The position numbers and the translations under genes are program-made. Positions 26,163-34,933 of a DNA stretch of 64,000 nucleotides are shown here, piece by piece. The stretch is from Paenibacillus odorifer (GTDB taxonomy: Bacteria > Bacillota > Bacilli > Paenibacillales > Paenibacillaceae), in the NCBI RefSeq assembly GCF_000758725.1, contig NZ_CP009428.1:2170001-2234000 (forward strand). The letters are read 5' to 3'. The notes under the pieces were generated by a model that had not been told where the DNA came from, made no database searches, and worked only from the letters and a program-made list of their open reading frames with translations. How positions within the stretch are numbered: the stretch's first letter is position 1; every line of letters starts with the position of its first letter.

Positions 26163-28832
26163 ATGGACAAGTTGATACTTATAGATGGAAACAATATTAT
26201 TTACCGTGCTTTTTTTGCGATGCCCCCGCTGACGAATACAGCAGGGCAACAGACAAATGCGGTGTACGGATTTACAACGATGCTGCTTCGATTAATTGAA
26301 GAACATAAACCGACACATATGATTGTCGCTTTCGATGCAGGGAAAGTTACTTTTCGGCATGAAGGTTATCAGGATTATAAGGGCGGCCGGCAAAAAACAC
26401 CGCCCGAGCTCTCCGAGCAGTTCCCATTGCTGAAGGAATTGCTGACTAATTTAGGTGTACCGCAGTTTGAAATTGGCAATTATGAGGCTGATGATATTAT
26501 TGGCACCATTTCGCGCCAGGCGGATGAAGCGGGACGGCAGGTTATGATCGTGTCGGGAGACAAGGATATGTTGCAGCTGGCCTCTGAGCATACGACCGTT
26601 GCTTTAATCCGCAAAGGGGTCACTGAAGTTGAGCTTTATGGGCCGGAACAAATCCGGGAGAAATATGACCTAACCCCAGAGCAGATCATTGATCTTAAAG
26701 GGCTGATGGGCGATGCGAGTGACAACATCCCGGGAGTACCCGGCGTAGGTGAGAAGACAGCTTTGAAGCTGCTGCATCAATTTGGATCGGTGGAAGGTGT
26801 CTTAGCTGGAACCGGTGAGCTAAAGGGTAAAATGAAAGAAAAACTGGAAACCCATGCGGAAGATGCGGTAATGAGTAAAAAATTAGCGACCATCTATCGC
26901 GAAGTGCCGCTTGAGCATTCGTGGGAAGACATGGTCTTTAATGGAATTTTAGCGGATACAGCCGGCCCAGCGCTTGCCAAGCTGGAATTTAAATCACTGT
27001 TGGAACGTTTGTCTCTTAGTGCTTATGCTCCTGTTGCCGAGGGAGAGGAAAGTGCTGCTGAAGTAGAAGCAGCTGCACTTGATATTACGATCGTAAGTGA
27101 AGAAGAACTTAAGGGGCTAAGTGAAGCCCTGGCTGGCATTTCGGCGCTGCATGTGGAATCGAATGGAGATAATCCGCATCGTGCCGAGGTAATCGGAATA
27201 GGATTGTCCTCTCTGGAGCGGCATTACTATGTGCCGTTTGAATTACTGCATAAACCGGCTGCTGCGAAGCTGCGTGATTGGCTAGGAGATGAAAAGGCTC
27301 CGAAAAGTGGATATGATCTTCACCGCGCTGATTTGGCTCTACACTGGCAGGGAATTGCTTTTGCAGGTGCAGCCCATGATGTGCAGCTGGCGGCTTATTT
27401 GCTTGATCCTACGGAGGCTAATCAGAATCTAAACGATCTCACTGCTAAATACGGCTTGCCGCGGCTCTCTCCTGATGAAGAGGTATTTGGTAAAGGTGCC
27501 AAATACAAAATCCCTGAGCTTGAAGTCTTAGGAAATCACGTTGCACGAAAGAGTGCAACGGTTCTTGGAATCGCACAGAAGCAACAGCAGGAGCTGGTGG
27601 AGACCGCGATGACAGGGCTATTCGAGGATCTGGAAATGCCTTTGTCACGGATTTTGGCGGATATGGAGAAACAGGGGATTGCAGTCAATGCTGGTGATCT
27701 TAAAGAGCTTGGAAAAGAATTTGAGGCGCAAATTTCCAAATTGGTCAGTGAAATATACGAGATTTGTGGCACTGAGTTTAATTTGAACTCACCAAAGCAG
27801 CTGGGTGAAATCTTGTTTGTAAAGCTAGGTCTGCCTGTCGTCAAGAAGACGAAGACGGGTTATTCCACGGATGCCGAAGTGCTTGAAAAACTGGCGCCAT
27901 ACCACGATGTGGTGCGTTTGATTTTGCAATATCGCACAATTGCGAAGCTTCAATCTACCTACGTAGAGGGGCTGCTTAAAGAAATTTCCCCGAACACAGG
28001 GAAGGTGCATACATTCTACCGGCAGACGATTGCCGCTACAGGACGGCTTAGCAGCCAATTCCCGAACTTGCAGAATATCCCGATTCGTCTAGAGGAAGGA
28101 CGCAAAATCCGCAAGGTATTCGTTCCGTCCGAACCGGGCTGGTCCATCCTGGCAGCCGACTATTCGCAGATCGAACTGCGTGTGCTGGCGCATATTTCAG
28201 GTGATGAGCGGATGAAGGAAGCTTTTCTGCATGATATGGATATTCACACGAAGACAGCGATGGATGTGTTCGGTGTGACCGCGGAACAGGTGGACAGCAA
28301 TATGCGCCGTGCCGCAAAAGCCGTAAACTTCGGGATCGTCTACGGGATCAGTGATTACGGCCTCTCGCAGAATTTGAATATTCCGCGTAAGGAAGCCGCT
28401 CAATTTATTGAGCAGTATTTCGAGGTATATCAGGGTGTGCGCCGCTATATGGACGATATCGTAGTAGAGGCGCGAAAGTATGGTTATGTGACCACGTTGC
28501 TCGAACGTCGCCGTTATCTACCGGAGATTAATGCGAAGAACTTTAATCTGCGCTCTTTTGCGGAGCGGACAGCAATGAATACACCTATACAGGGAACAGC
28601 AGCGGATATTATCAAGCTGGCGATGGTGCATATGGACAAGGCATTATTTGATCGTGGGCTTAAGAGCCGTATGCTGCTTCAAGTACACGATGAGCTTGTA
28701 TTCGAGGTGCCAGAGGATGAAATGGAGCTTATGAAGACGCTTTTGCCGGAAGTAATGGGTGGAGCACTGAAGTTATCTGTGCCACTTAAGGCAGAGGTCA
28801 GCTTTGGAAGTAACTGGTACGAGGCGAAATAG
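26163..28832 (+). CDS. polA: DNA polymerase I
   Basis: Repair and Okazaki-fragment polymerase, 889 residues. The N-terminal 5'-3' exonuclease/FEN domain has LIDGNNIIYRAFFAMPP, NYEADDIIGT and GLMGDASDNIPGVPGVGEKTA. The middle domain has the 3'-5' exonuclease fold but lacks the DxE metal-binding motif (ALHVESNG), so it is probably without proofreading, like other Bacillus-type enzymes. The polymerase domain has SQIELRVLAHIS, the O-helix NFGIVYGISDYGLSQNL, and LQVHDELVFEV. An alternative ATG at 26142, with AAGGAG 5 bases upstream, would add seven residues. It heads polA-mutM-ytaF-coaE-lytic transglycosylase. Confidence 0.96.
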   Translation: MDKLILIDGNNIIYRAFFAMPPLTNTAGQQTNAVYGFTTMLLRLIEEHKPTHMIVAFDAGKVTFRHEGYQDYKGGRQKTPPELSEQFPLLKELLTNLGVPQFEIGNYEADDIIGTISRQADEAGRQVMIVSGDKDMLQLASEHTTVALIRKGVTEVELYGPEQIREKYDLTPEQIIDLKGLMGDASDNIPGVPGVGEKTALKLLHQFGSVEGVLAGTGELKGKMKEKLETHAEDAVMSKKLATIYREVPLEHSWEDMVFNGILADTAGPALAKLEFKSLLERLSLSAYAPVAEGEESAAEVEAAALDITIVSEEELKGLSEALAGISALHVESNGDNPHRAEVIGIGLSSLERHYYVPFELLHKPAAAKLRDWLGDEKAPKSGYDLHRADLALHWQGIAFAGAAHDVQLAAYLLDPTEANQNLNDLTAKYGLPRLSPDEEVFGKGAKYKIPELEVLGNHVARKSATVLGIAQKQQQELVETAMTGLFEDLEMPLSRILADMEKQGIAVNAGDLKELGKEFEAQISKLVSEIYEICGTEFNLNSPKQLGEILFVKLGLPVVKKTKTGYSTDAEVLEKLAPYHDVVRLILQYRTIAKLQSTYVEGLLKEISPNTGKVHTFYRQTIAATGRLSSQFPNLQNIPIRLEEGRKIRKVFVPSEPGWSILAADYSQIELRVLAHISGDERMKEAFLHDMDIHTKTAMDVFGVTAEQVDSNMRRAAKAVNFGIVYGISDYGLSQNLNIPRKEAAQFIEQYFEVYQGVRRYMDDIVVEARKYGYVTTLLERRRYLPEINAKNFNLRSFAERTAMNTPIQGTAADIIKLAMVHMDKALFDRGLKSRMLLQVHDELVFEVPEDEMELMKTLLPEVMGGALKLSVPLKAEVSFGSNWYEAK

Positions 28833-28884
28833 ACTCCCTTTAAGGTGTGCATATCAGCTATAATGTAGTTGAGGTGAAGACATC

Positions 28885-29721
28885 ATGCCGGAATTACCGG
28901 AAGTAGAGACAGTCAAGAGAACACTTAATAAGTTAGTTAATGGAAAGCAGATAGAGAATGTAACCGTCCGGTTGGCGCGGATTATTCAGCGTCCGGATGA
29001 TATTCAGGCTTTTGCCCACCTGCTGGCAGGTCATAGCATTGTTAAAGTTGAACGAAGAGGAAAGTTTTTGCGTATTGTGCTGGATGGTCTGGTGCTTGTG
29101 TCACATTTGCGGATGGAAGGCCGTTACGGACTTTTTTCAAATGATGACCCACTGGACAAGCATACACATGTGATTTTTCATTTTACGGATGGAACTGAGC
29201 TGCGTTACACGGATGTTCGCCAGTTCGGTACGATGCATCTTTTTCAGATGGGAGAAGATCTTCAGCTGCCGCCTTTAAACAAGCTGGGGCAGGAGCCGCT
29301 GGAGCCTTCTTTTACACCGGAGAGGTTTAAGCAGATCGTGTCAGGTAAAAGCACCAAAATTAAATCGCTGCTGCTTAATCAGGAATATATCGTCGGCATC
29401 GGCAATATTTATGTAGATGAGTCGTTGCACCGTGCGGGCATCCATCCTGAAGACAGCGCCAAATCGCTCACGGACAATCAATTGGACAAGCTGCATCATG
29501 CCATTGTAAGCACGCTGGCCGAAGCGGTTAACGCCGGAGGTTCATCTGTTAAGTCATATGTTAATGGCCAAGGTGAGAGCGGTACGTATCAGCAGCAGCT
29601 ATTGATTTACGGTCGTAAGGATCAGCCGTGCAGTAACTGTGGAACGATGATTGAGAAGACGGTTGTAGGCGGTCGTGGCACGCATTATTGTCCAAATTGC
29701 CAGCGCCCGACTGTTAACTGA
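28885..29721 (+). CDS. mutM: Formamidopyrimidine-DNA glycosylase (Fpg/MutM)
   Basis: A base-excision enzyme removing 8-oxoguanine and formamidopyrimidines. At 278 residues it is full length. The catalytic N-terminus PELPEVETV is exposed after Met removal. VSHLRMEGRYGL and the H2TH region near VGIGNIYVDESLHRAGIHP follow. The C-terminal zinc finger is C-x2-C-x16-C-x2-C (CSNC ... CPNC). It sits directly after polA as in B. subtilis. GAGGTGAAG precedes the ATG. Confidence 0.97.
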   Translation: MPELPEVETVKRTLNKLVNGKQIENVTVRLARIIQRPDDIQAFAHLLAGHSIVKVERRGKFLRIVLDGLVLVSHLRMEGRYGLFSNDDPLDKHTHVIFHFTDGTELRYTDVRQFGTMHLFQMGEDLQLPPLNKLGQEPLEPSFTPERFKQIVSGKSTKIKSLLLNQEYIVGIGNIYVDESLHRAGIHPEDSAKSLTDNQLDKLHHAIVSTLAEAVNAGGSSVKSYVNGQGESGTYQQQLLIYGRKDQPCSNCGTMIEKTVVGGRGTHYCPNCQRPTVN

Positions 29722-29853
29722 ATTTGTTGAAATAATAAGGTTGGCACCCACTACTTGTCCCGCCCATATACTGTGTGAAGAATGCTTAATAGAGAACGGA
29801 AGCTGAAACGATAAACTTTTCAGTTTGCCGGTTCTTCACAGGAGGGATTGCGG

Positions 29854-30600
29854 GTGCTCAGCCCATTATTTTCACTGCTATTGCTAGCGTTTGCCTTGAG
29901 TTTGGACGGTTTTGGTGTAGGAATTACATATGGGCTGCGTAAAATGAAAATACCACTGCTCTCCGTTCTGATTATCTCGCTCTGTTCGGGGGTAGTTATC
30001 TGTGTATCGATGCAGGTTGGGGTTTTGCTTGCCAAGGTAGTGTCTCCGAATGCAGCTTCTATGGTTGGTGCGGTTATACTTGTGCTAATGGGGTGCTGGT
30101 CACTTGTTCAGATGCTGATGCAAAAAGAGAAAGATGCAGATGGCGGACGTAAAGCTGAAACGGTAGATGAGGGCTCATTTTCCGAGCAGGCTTGGGCAGA
30201 GGTAGCTGCTGATTCTGAAGCGGGTACAGAACCTGTTATGAATGATGAACCGTTGAAATCAGCTGTTTTTTCGCTTGAGCTACGCCGTTTGGGGATTGTA
30301 GTGCAGATCTTGCGTACCCCGTCTTCTGCGGATATGGATGCCTCAGGAAGCATCTCTTCGATGGAGGCGATGATACTTGGGATTGCGCTCTCTCTGGATG
30401 CTTTTGGGGCTGGACTTGGCGCAGCGCTGCTTGGCTTCAATCCGATATGGACATCACTTACAATAGCTTTATTTAGTGGTACATTTCTATTACTGGGTAT
30501 GAAGACTGGACTTAGATTTGCCGGGAACTACTGGATGAAGCATGCTGCCGCATTACCAGCGTTATTATTAATTGCAATGGGAATACTGAAGCTATTATGA
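29854..30600 (+). CDS. ytaF: Sporulation membrane protein YtaF (MntP-like)
   Basis: A 248-residue membrane protein of the MntP/YtaF group. Two hydrophobic halves of three helices each carry the repeated acidic motif ALSLDGFGVGITYGLRK and ALSLDAFGAGLGAALLG. An acidic linker (about 95-165, rich in Glu and Ala) separates them; it is longer than I expect in this family. GTG 29854 is preferred because GGAGGG lies 7 bases upstream; a TTG at 29848 would be too close. The position between mutM and coaE matches B. subtilis. Confidence 0.88.
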   Translation: MLSPLFSLLLLAFALSLDGFGVGITYGLRKMKIPLLSVLIISLCSGVVICVSMQVGVLLAKVVSPNAASMVGAVILVLMGCWSLVQMLMQKEKDADGGRKAETVDEGSFSEQAWAEVAADSEAGTEPVMNDEPLKSAVFSLELRRLGIVVQILRTPSSADMDASGSISSMEAMILGIALSLDAFGAGLGAALLGFNPIWTSLTIALFSGTFLLLGMKTGLRFAGNYWMKHAAALPALLLIAMGILKLL

Positions 30601-30609
30601 GGTGAGTAC

Positions 30610-31206
30610 ATGATTATAGGCTTAACCGGAGGAATCGCATCCGGAAAAAGCACAGTGTCTGCACTGCTTGTGAACAAGGGAGCGAGGCTGGTTGATGCCG
30701 ATGTGATCGCCAGAGAAGTTATGCTTCCCGGGCATGAAGTGTTGGCTGCTGCTGCTAAGCAATTTGGAAAAGAGATCCTTTTTCCGGATGGAACACTGAA
30801 TAGGGCCAAATTAGGTGAAATCGTCTTTCAAGATCCGGTGGCCCTGCAAACCTTGAACAATTTGACGCATCCTGCCATCCGGCAGGAAATCAAAAATCGT
30901 ATGTACAGCATGGAGCAGGAAGAGCCGAAGCGGCTTATTATTGTGGATATTCCGCTTCTTTTTGAATCAGGGCTTGAATCCCTGTTCCATGAGATTGTAG
31001 TAGTCTACGTTCCCCGTGAAGTGCAAATTACTCGATTAATGGAACGTAACAGGCTCTCTTTAGAAGAAGCAGAAGCGCGATTGAATGCACAGATGGATAT
31101 TGAACAGAAACGTAATAAAGCGGACTACATCATCGACAACAGTGGCGATCTTGCGTACACTGAGCAACAGGTTGCTGTTTTTTGGGACAGGCTGGGTTTA
31201 TCATGA
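30610..31206 (+). CDS. coaE: Dephospho-CoA kinase
   Basis: The last step of coenzyme A synthesis: phosphorylates the 3' OH of dephospho-CoA. At 198 residues it has P-loop GLTGGIASGKSTVS (4-17), DADVIAREVM, LTHPAIRQEI, VDIPLLFESGLE and the lid region RLMERNRLSLEEAEARLNAQM. The final four bases overlap the start of the lytic transglycosylase gene (ATGA). A pantothenate kinase for the first CoA step is also in this window (52874-53821). Confidence 0.96.
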   Translation: MIIGLTGGIASGKSTVSALLVNKGARLVDADVIAREVMLPGHEVLAAAAKQFGKEILFPDGTLNRAKLGEIVFQDPVALQTLNNLTHPAIRQEIKNRMYSMEQEEPKRLIIVDIPLLFESGLESLFHEIVVVYVPREVQITRLMERNRLSLEEAEARLNAQMDIEQKRNKADYIIDNSGDLAYTEQQVAVFWDRLGLS

Positions 31207-31766
31207 AATGGTTACGTAAAAAAAGAGTACTGCTTCTGCTATTTGTTGGTTTTACGGCAATATTGTTTCTGAGTACAAACTGGATGTCGTGGTTTTATCC
31301 CATCCATTTTAAAGACGAGATTCGCAAGCACAGCATCACTTATGAGATAGACCCGTTTCTTGTAACCGCGATTATTCGTGTAGAAACGAACTTTAAAACT
31401 GGACGAGAATCCAAAAAAGGCGCACTAGGGCTGATGCAGCTTATGCCGGATACCGCGAAGTGGGCGCTGGAAAAGGCCAAGCTTCCAAACGTATCTATGG
31501 AAGAACTCAAGCATGAGCCTTCGGCTAATATTGAACTGGGTACATGGTATCTTTCAACTTTATCCCGTCAGTTCGAAGGCAAACGTACAGCAATTATCGC
31601 AGCTTATAATGCTGGACCGGGAAAAGTTCAACGCTGGTTGGACGAAGGGATCTGGGATGGGACAGATGCAACCATTAAAGATATTCCCATTGGTGAAACC
31701 AGGCATTATGTACAGCGCGTTAATTATTACTATGATCAGTACACGGACATTTACAAAGAATTTTAA
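31203..31766 (+). CDS. Membrane-anchored lytic transglycosylase (SLT domain)
   Basis: Cleaves peptidoglycan glycan strands. At 187 residues it has an N-terminal membrane anchor at about 8-28 after a KKKR-type cluster, then a Slt70-like domain. Catalytic Glu61 lies in IIRVETNFKTGRESKKGA; GLMQLMPDTA, NIELGTWYL and AAYNAGPGKVQRWL follow. The ATG at 31203 overlaps the coaE stop, which fixes the start. It sits where B. subtilis has gapB, that is, the gene after coaE differs here. Confidence 0.92.
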   Translation: MKWLRKKRVLLLLFVGFTAILFLSTNWMSWFYPIHFKDEIRKHSITYEIDPFLVTAIIRVETNFKTGRESKKGALGLMQLMPDTAKWALEKAKLPNVSMEELKHEPSANIELGTWYLSTLSRQFEGKRTAIIAAYNAGPGKVQRWLDEGIWDGTDATIKDIPIGETRHYVQRVNYYYDQYTDIYKEF

Positions 31767-31788
31767 TTTCTGCCGTGTTATGTATAAA

Positions 31789-31828
31789 AAGAAGTATTAA
31801 ACGACTTGTAGGTCGTTTAATACTTCTT
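31789..31828. terminator. Bidirectional terminator between the transglycosylase and spore protein genes
   Basis: A perfect 17-base stem (31789-31805 with 31812-31828; AAGAAGTATTAAACGAC) and a 6-base loop, between convergent genes. Confidence 0.88.
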
Positions 31829-31850
31829 CAAAAAGCTTATGTTGGTCAGG

Positions 31851-32069
31851 TTATTTGTATTGACCTGCCAGTTGTTGTTCTGCCAGGGTTACAAGACGTT
31901 TAGTGATGTAACCACCGATCGAACCATTTTCATAAGAAGTTTTATTGCCTTGGTAACCATCTGGGGAAAGCGTGATTCCTAGTTCTTGGGCAACTTCGTA
32001 TTTAAGTTGTTCCAAGGCACCGCGGGAATTTGGAGCTACAAGGTTATTGGAGTTGTTGCTTTGGCTCAT
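31851..32069 (-). CDS. Alpha/beta-type small acid-soluble spore protein
   Basis: A 72-residue spore DNA-binding protein that coats and protects DNA in the dormant spore. LVAPNSRGALEQLKYEVAQELG and the second conserved block GYQGNKTSYENGSIGGYITKRLV are family signatures. GAGGAGGTG precedes the ATG. It is direct evidence of sporulation ability. Transcription is expected from SigG. Confidence 0.96.
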   Translation of the reverse strand: MSQSNNSNNLVAPNSRGALEQLKYEVAQELGITLSPDGYQGNKTSYENGSIGGYITKRLVTLAEQQLAGQYK

Positions 32070-32097
32070 TGCTGTTCACCTCCTCTGTTGGTAACTG

Positions 32098-32104
32098 TAT
32101 TATG
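32098..32104 (-). promoter_or_regulatory. Possible SigG -10 element for the spore protein gene
   Basis: CATAATA on the minus strand fits the SigG/SigF -10 pattern (CATnnTA), 29 bases before the start codon. A clear -35 at correct spacing was not found. Confidence 0.3.
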
Positions 32105-32233
32105 TGCCGGACTTGCCATTATCATTACAAGAAAAAAACGGTGATTTCTGGAAATAATAAAAAAGCCGTTCAAAAGCCGGATTTATAACATTCCGGGACC
32201 AATACCATTATGTAATAGGAAGTGATGAAGCTT

Positions 32234-32710
32234 ATGAAATGCCCTTACTGCGATCACACAAATACTAAAGTGCTGGACTCGCGACCAGCGAATGAAAATA
32301 AGTCAATCCGTCGTAGGCGTGAATGTGAGCGTTGCAGCAAACGGTTCACTACTTTTGAAATGATTGAAGAGACGCCACTGATTGTAATTAAAAAAGACGG
32401 CAGCCGTGAGGAATTCAGTCGTGATAAAATACTCCGCGGTCTCATCCGTGCTTGTGAGAAACGGCCGGTTTCTGTGGAACGTCTAGAAAAGATCGTGTCC
32501 GAGGTTGAGAAATCTTTGCGCGGCATCGCCGTGGCTGAAGTGGAAAGCCAACAGATTGGTGAATTCGTAATGGAGCAGCTCTACCCAGTAGATGAAGTGG
32601 CTTACGTTCGTTTTGCGTCCGTATATCGCCAGTTCAAGGATATTAACATGTTCATGAAGGAACTCAAGGGGCTGCTGTCCAAGAGTACGGGAGAATTAGA
32701 GGGATTATAG
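32234..32710 (+). CDS. nrdR: Transcriptional repressor NrdR
   Basis: A repressor of ribonucleotide reductase genes. About 158 residues. An N-terminal zinc ribbon with Cys pairs MKCPYC and CERCSKRF is joined to an ATP-cone (about 46-136, starting [19 protein letters not shown]) that senses ATP/dATP. ATG 32234 begins with the invariant MKCPYC and lies 9 bases after AGGAAGTG; GTG 32222 or ATG 32225 would add three or four residues. B. subtilis has nrdR (ytcG) in the same region, followed by dnaB; dnaB is not here. Confidence 0.94.
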   Translation: MKCPYCDHTNTKVLDSRPANENKSIRRRRECERCSKRFTTFEMIEETPLIVIKKDGSREEFSRDKILRGLIRACEKRPVSVERLEKIVSEVEKSLRGIAVAEVESQQIGEFVMEQLYPVDEVAYVRFASVYRQFKDINMFMKELKGLLSKSTGELEGL

Positions 32711-32832
32711 GGTTTTGCCCAGTTAGGGCGTTACAGCCAGTCCTAGGGTCTGCTAGGAGTGCTTCTACTGGTTTGTTTCCTCTAAGTTCTCAGCGGGGAA
32801 TTTGAGTGGAAAAATGAATTTTAAAAAAAGTG

Positions 32833-32861
32833 TTGACATAGAGGGCGATTTTTTATATTAT
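32833..32861 (+). promoter_or_regulatory. Strong promoter for the tRNA pair
   Basis: TTGACA (32833-32838), 17 bases, TATTAT (32856-32861), about 100 bases upstream of tRNA-Ala. The -35 is consensus. The 250 bases between nrdR and the tRNA hold no other gene. Confidence 0.7.
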
Positions 32862-32961
32862 ATAGAAGTCGCCTACGACGCTTGAGTTTATCGGAACAAC
32901 TCAATTACGACCAAACTAAAATTTAAAAATGTGTGATTACATACATCTGAAATTTCAGTTC

Positions 32962-33037
32962 GGGGCCATAGCTCAGCTGGGAGAGCGCATCGCTGGCAGC
33001 GATGAGGTCAGGGGTTCGATCCCCCTTGGCTCCACCA
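32962..33037 (+). tRNA. tRNA-Ala (anticodon GGC)
   Basis: A full cloverleaf: acceptor GGGGCCA with TGGCTCC (one G-U), D-arm with AGCTCAGCTGGGAGAGC, anticodon loop CTGGCAG flanked by CATCG/CGATG, T-arm GGGTTCGATCCC, and an encoded CCA. 76 bases. Confidence 0.97.
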
Positions 33038-33047
33038 AACATCATAT

Positions 33048-33120
33048 GGACTCTTAGCTCAGTTGGTAGAGCAGTAGACTCTTAATCTATTTGTCCAGGG
33101 TTCGAGCCCCTGAGAGTCCA
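33048..33120 (+). tRNA. tRNA-Lys (anticodon CTT)
   Basis: A full cloverleaf of 73 bases: acceptor GGACTCT with AGAGTCC, D-arm AGCTCAGTTGGTAGAGC, anticodon loop CTCTTAA flanked by GTAGA/TCTAT, T-arm GGGTTCGAGCCC, discriminator A; CCA is not encoded. It lies 10 bases after tRNA-Ala and a terminator follows. Confidence 0.96.
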
Positions 33121-33125
33121 TCTTA

Positions 33126-33152
33126 AAGAAACGGCAGAAATGCCGTTTTTTT
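33126..33152 (+). terminator. Terminator of the tRNA operon
   Basis: AAACGGCA, loop GAAA, TGCCGTTT, then T. The 23 bases 33126-33148 recur exactly at 49127-49149. Confidence 0.92.
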
Positions 33153-33239
33153 GCTGTTTGGGGAGTGAGTGACTTTTGATTTGGTTTTGATCGTGGTATA
33201 GTTTGGGTAGATAAAAGCGGCTTCGGAAGTTTAGTCAGG

Positions 33240-33284
33240 AAATAGACCGCATTCCTTTGCGAGAGGACGGTCTATTTCTTTTTG
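33240..33284 (+). terminator. Terminator-like element, TAGACCG family, copy 1
   Basis: AAATAGACCG pairs with CGGTCTATTT, with a smaller CCT/AGG pairing inside, then CTTTTTGAGGTA. It is not next to the end of any visible gene. Copies 2 and 3 are at 35195 and 37265. Confidence 0.65.
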
Positions 33285-33370
33285 AGGTAGTTGAGCAGTG
33301 CAATAATGAACATGCCGAAGATGAACATCAGTGACAATTGTTGGCTCTAATTAAAGACAATCCATATCTA

Positions 33371-33400
33371 AAGAAACAGCAAGATGCTGTTTCTTTTTTT
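33371..33400. terminator. Terminator-like hairpin at the 3' end of the marR gene
   Basis: AAGAAACAGCA (33371-33381), loop AGA, TGCTGTTTCTT (33385-33395), T-run on the plus strand and a short one on the minus strand. It probably ends the minus-strand marR transcript. Confidence 0.6.
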
Positions 33401-33411
33401 GTTTCCATTTA

Positions 33412-33870
33412 TTAATTATCATTAAATCCATTAAACTCCTGAAGCATTTCGATAAATGTCTCAAGCTGTTGATTATCCCATTGGGCTATGCGCTCATAAA
33501 ATATGAACTCCTTATCCTGTAACGCGTCAAAGGTTTTTTGCCGCCCAAGATCAGTGAGAGTAAGAAGTATAGCTCGACGATCGTTAGGGGAGTCTTCCCT
33601 TTTGATATAACCCAAATTCTCGAGTTGCTTGATGAGACGGCTGACTGAACTACGATCCATAGCCGTAGATTCTGCCAATACAGAGGCACTTGTTGGACCA
33701 TAGGAGTACAGCCAACGAACTATATGGAAAGCAGCAGGTTGTACAGATGAATCGAAAGCGGCAGCAGTTCTGACATTTAGGGCATGCGAAGCGCTAATAA
33801 GGGCACTAATTTGTCCACCTAGCTTCAGTTCTAATTGTCCTCTCGACGTGTCTTTACGTTCAGTATTCAT
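33412..33870 (-). CDS. MarR family transcriptional regulator
   Basis: A 152-residue winged-helix repressor. Dimerisation helices flank the DNA-binding part GPTSASVLAESTAMDRSSVSRLIKQLENLGYIKRE and the wing SPNDRRAILLTLTDLG. ATG 33870 is used because AGGTGG lies 8 bases upstream; a GTG at 33882 would include that site. It is divergent from an SDR gene, and two palindromes fill the shared promoter region, so it likely represses both. The ligand is unknown. Confidence 0.9.
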   Translation of the reverse strand: MNTERKDTSRGQLELKLGGQISALISASHALNVRTAAAFDSSVQPAAFHIVRWLYSYGPTSASVLAESTAMDRSSVSRLIKQLENLGYIKREDSPNDRRAILLTLTDLGRQKTFDALQDKEFIFYERIAQWDNQQLETFIEMLQEFNGFNDN

Positions 33871-33920
33871 TGTTTTAACCACCTAACCTTGTATTTTAAA
33901 GTCATCAAACATCTATGTAG

Positions 33921-33934
33921 TTGACATATATCAA
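33921..33934. promoter_or_regulatory. Palindromic operator 1 between marR and SDR genes
   Basis: TTGACATATATCAA, a 14-base near-palindrome (one mismatch). Together with operator 2, 28 bases away, it is a likely MarR binding site. Confidence 0.65.
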
Positions 33935-33948
33935 TCATCGTCATATAG

Positions 33949-33962
33949 TTGATATATATCAA
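33949..33962. promoter_or_regulatory. Palindromic operator 2 between marR and SDR genes
   Basis: TTGATATATATCAA, a perfect 14-base palindrome that extends outward with ATA/TAT after one unpaired base. It differs from operator 1 at a single position. Confidence 0.7.
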
Positions 33963-34038
33963 TTATATGTTTTGGACAATACGCTGTCAAAATGAAATTG
34001 GCCCTTATGAATTCCTTATATAAAGGAGAATGTTGAAG

Positions 34039-34914
34039 ATGACAAAGCCGATTATTGTAATTACTGGAGCTACAAGCGGTTTGGGACAACTCGTTGCACT
34101 TGAAATGGCTAAGCGAGGTGCCCATCTTGTTCTGACTGCAAGGAGTAATACGCGTTCGGAAGCAACTGAAAAAATGATAAAGGAGAGCGTACCAGCAGTC
34201 GAAATTAGTTTTTTTTACGGAGACTTATCCTCAATGAAGGATGTCACTAGGTTAGGACAAGAAATATCTAATGTTTTTCCGAAGATAGACGTGTTAATAA
34301 ATAACGCAGGGCTTCATGGGTTTGAACAGCGGATAACTGCCGATGGATTCTCAGAAATGATGGCTGTGAACTATTTTGCACCATGGTTATTGACACATAC
34401 CTTAGAGCATTCTTTGAGAGCAGCAGGAAGTGCAAAAATCATAAATGTTGCTTCAGAAGCTTCACGCCGGCATGGAGTGCTAAAGTTGCCAGAAGATTTG
34501 CTCAATACAGCTTCCTTTACTTACAGGGGATCATCTGAGATTTATGGGAAAACCAAACTGTTAAATATTATGTTTACCAGTGAGCTTGCACGTCGATGGG
34601 CGGGAACGGGAATTAGCGTTCATGCATTGAATCCGGGTTTTAACGTTACAGGTCTCGGGCGTGAACTTTGGTTTTCTTCGATGCTTAAGCACTTATTGAA
34701 TTTCTTTCGTATTGGCGATCCTCGTAAAGGAGCTGAGATCATTATTCGTTTAATGACCGATCCTAAGTATCAAGAGAGCACCGGGGGATATTTTAACGTT
34801 GGGACAGGCAATCCCATTGTACCCGTACAACCGGGAGGAGATAAGGTAATGGAAAATAAATTATGGAACGATACGGGAGACATTTTGCAGCAGAAAGGTT
34901 TCGTTGGAAATTGA
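34039..34914 (+). CDS. SDR family oxidoreductase (retinol dehydrogenase-like)
   Basis: A 291-residue short-chain dehydrogenase. IIVITGATSGLGQLVALEMA is the cofactor-binding Rossmann motif; NNAG, the Ser in NVASEASRR, YGKTKLLNI (YxxxK) and NPGFNVTGLGREL follow. It resembles the WW-domain oxidoreductase/retinol dehydrogenase-like SDRs. The start is ATG 34039, 10 bases after AGGAG; ATG 34030 is too close. It is controlled most probably by the divergent MarR protein. Substrate unknown. Confidence 0.9.
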   Translation: MTKPIIVITGATSGLGQLVALEMAKRGAHLVLTARSNTRSEATEKMIKESVPAVEISFFYGDLSSMKDVTRLGQEISNVFPKIDVLINNAGLHGFEQRITADGFSEMMAVNYFAPWLLTHTLEHSLRAAGSAKIINVASEASRRHGVLKLPEDLLNTASFTYRGSSEIYGKTKLLNIMFTSELARRWAGTGISVHALNPGFNVTGLGRELWFSSMLKHLLNFFRIGDPRKGAEIIIRLMTDPKYQESTGGYFNVGTGNPIVPVQPGGDKVMENKLWNDTGDILQQKGFVGN

Positions 34915-34933
34915 TTTAATTAGTGAAACTGAG

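Noticed and set aside
30108..30440. Ser/Ala-rich minus-strand frame inside ytaF
   Set aside because: Reverse reading of the Glu/Ala-rich linker of ytaF.
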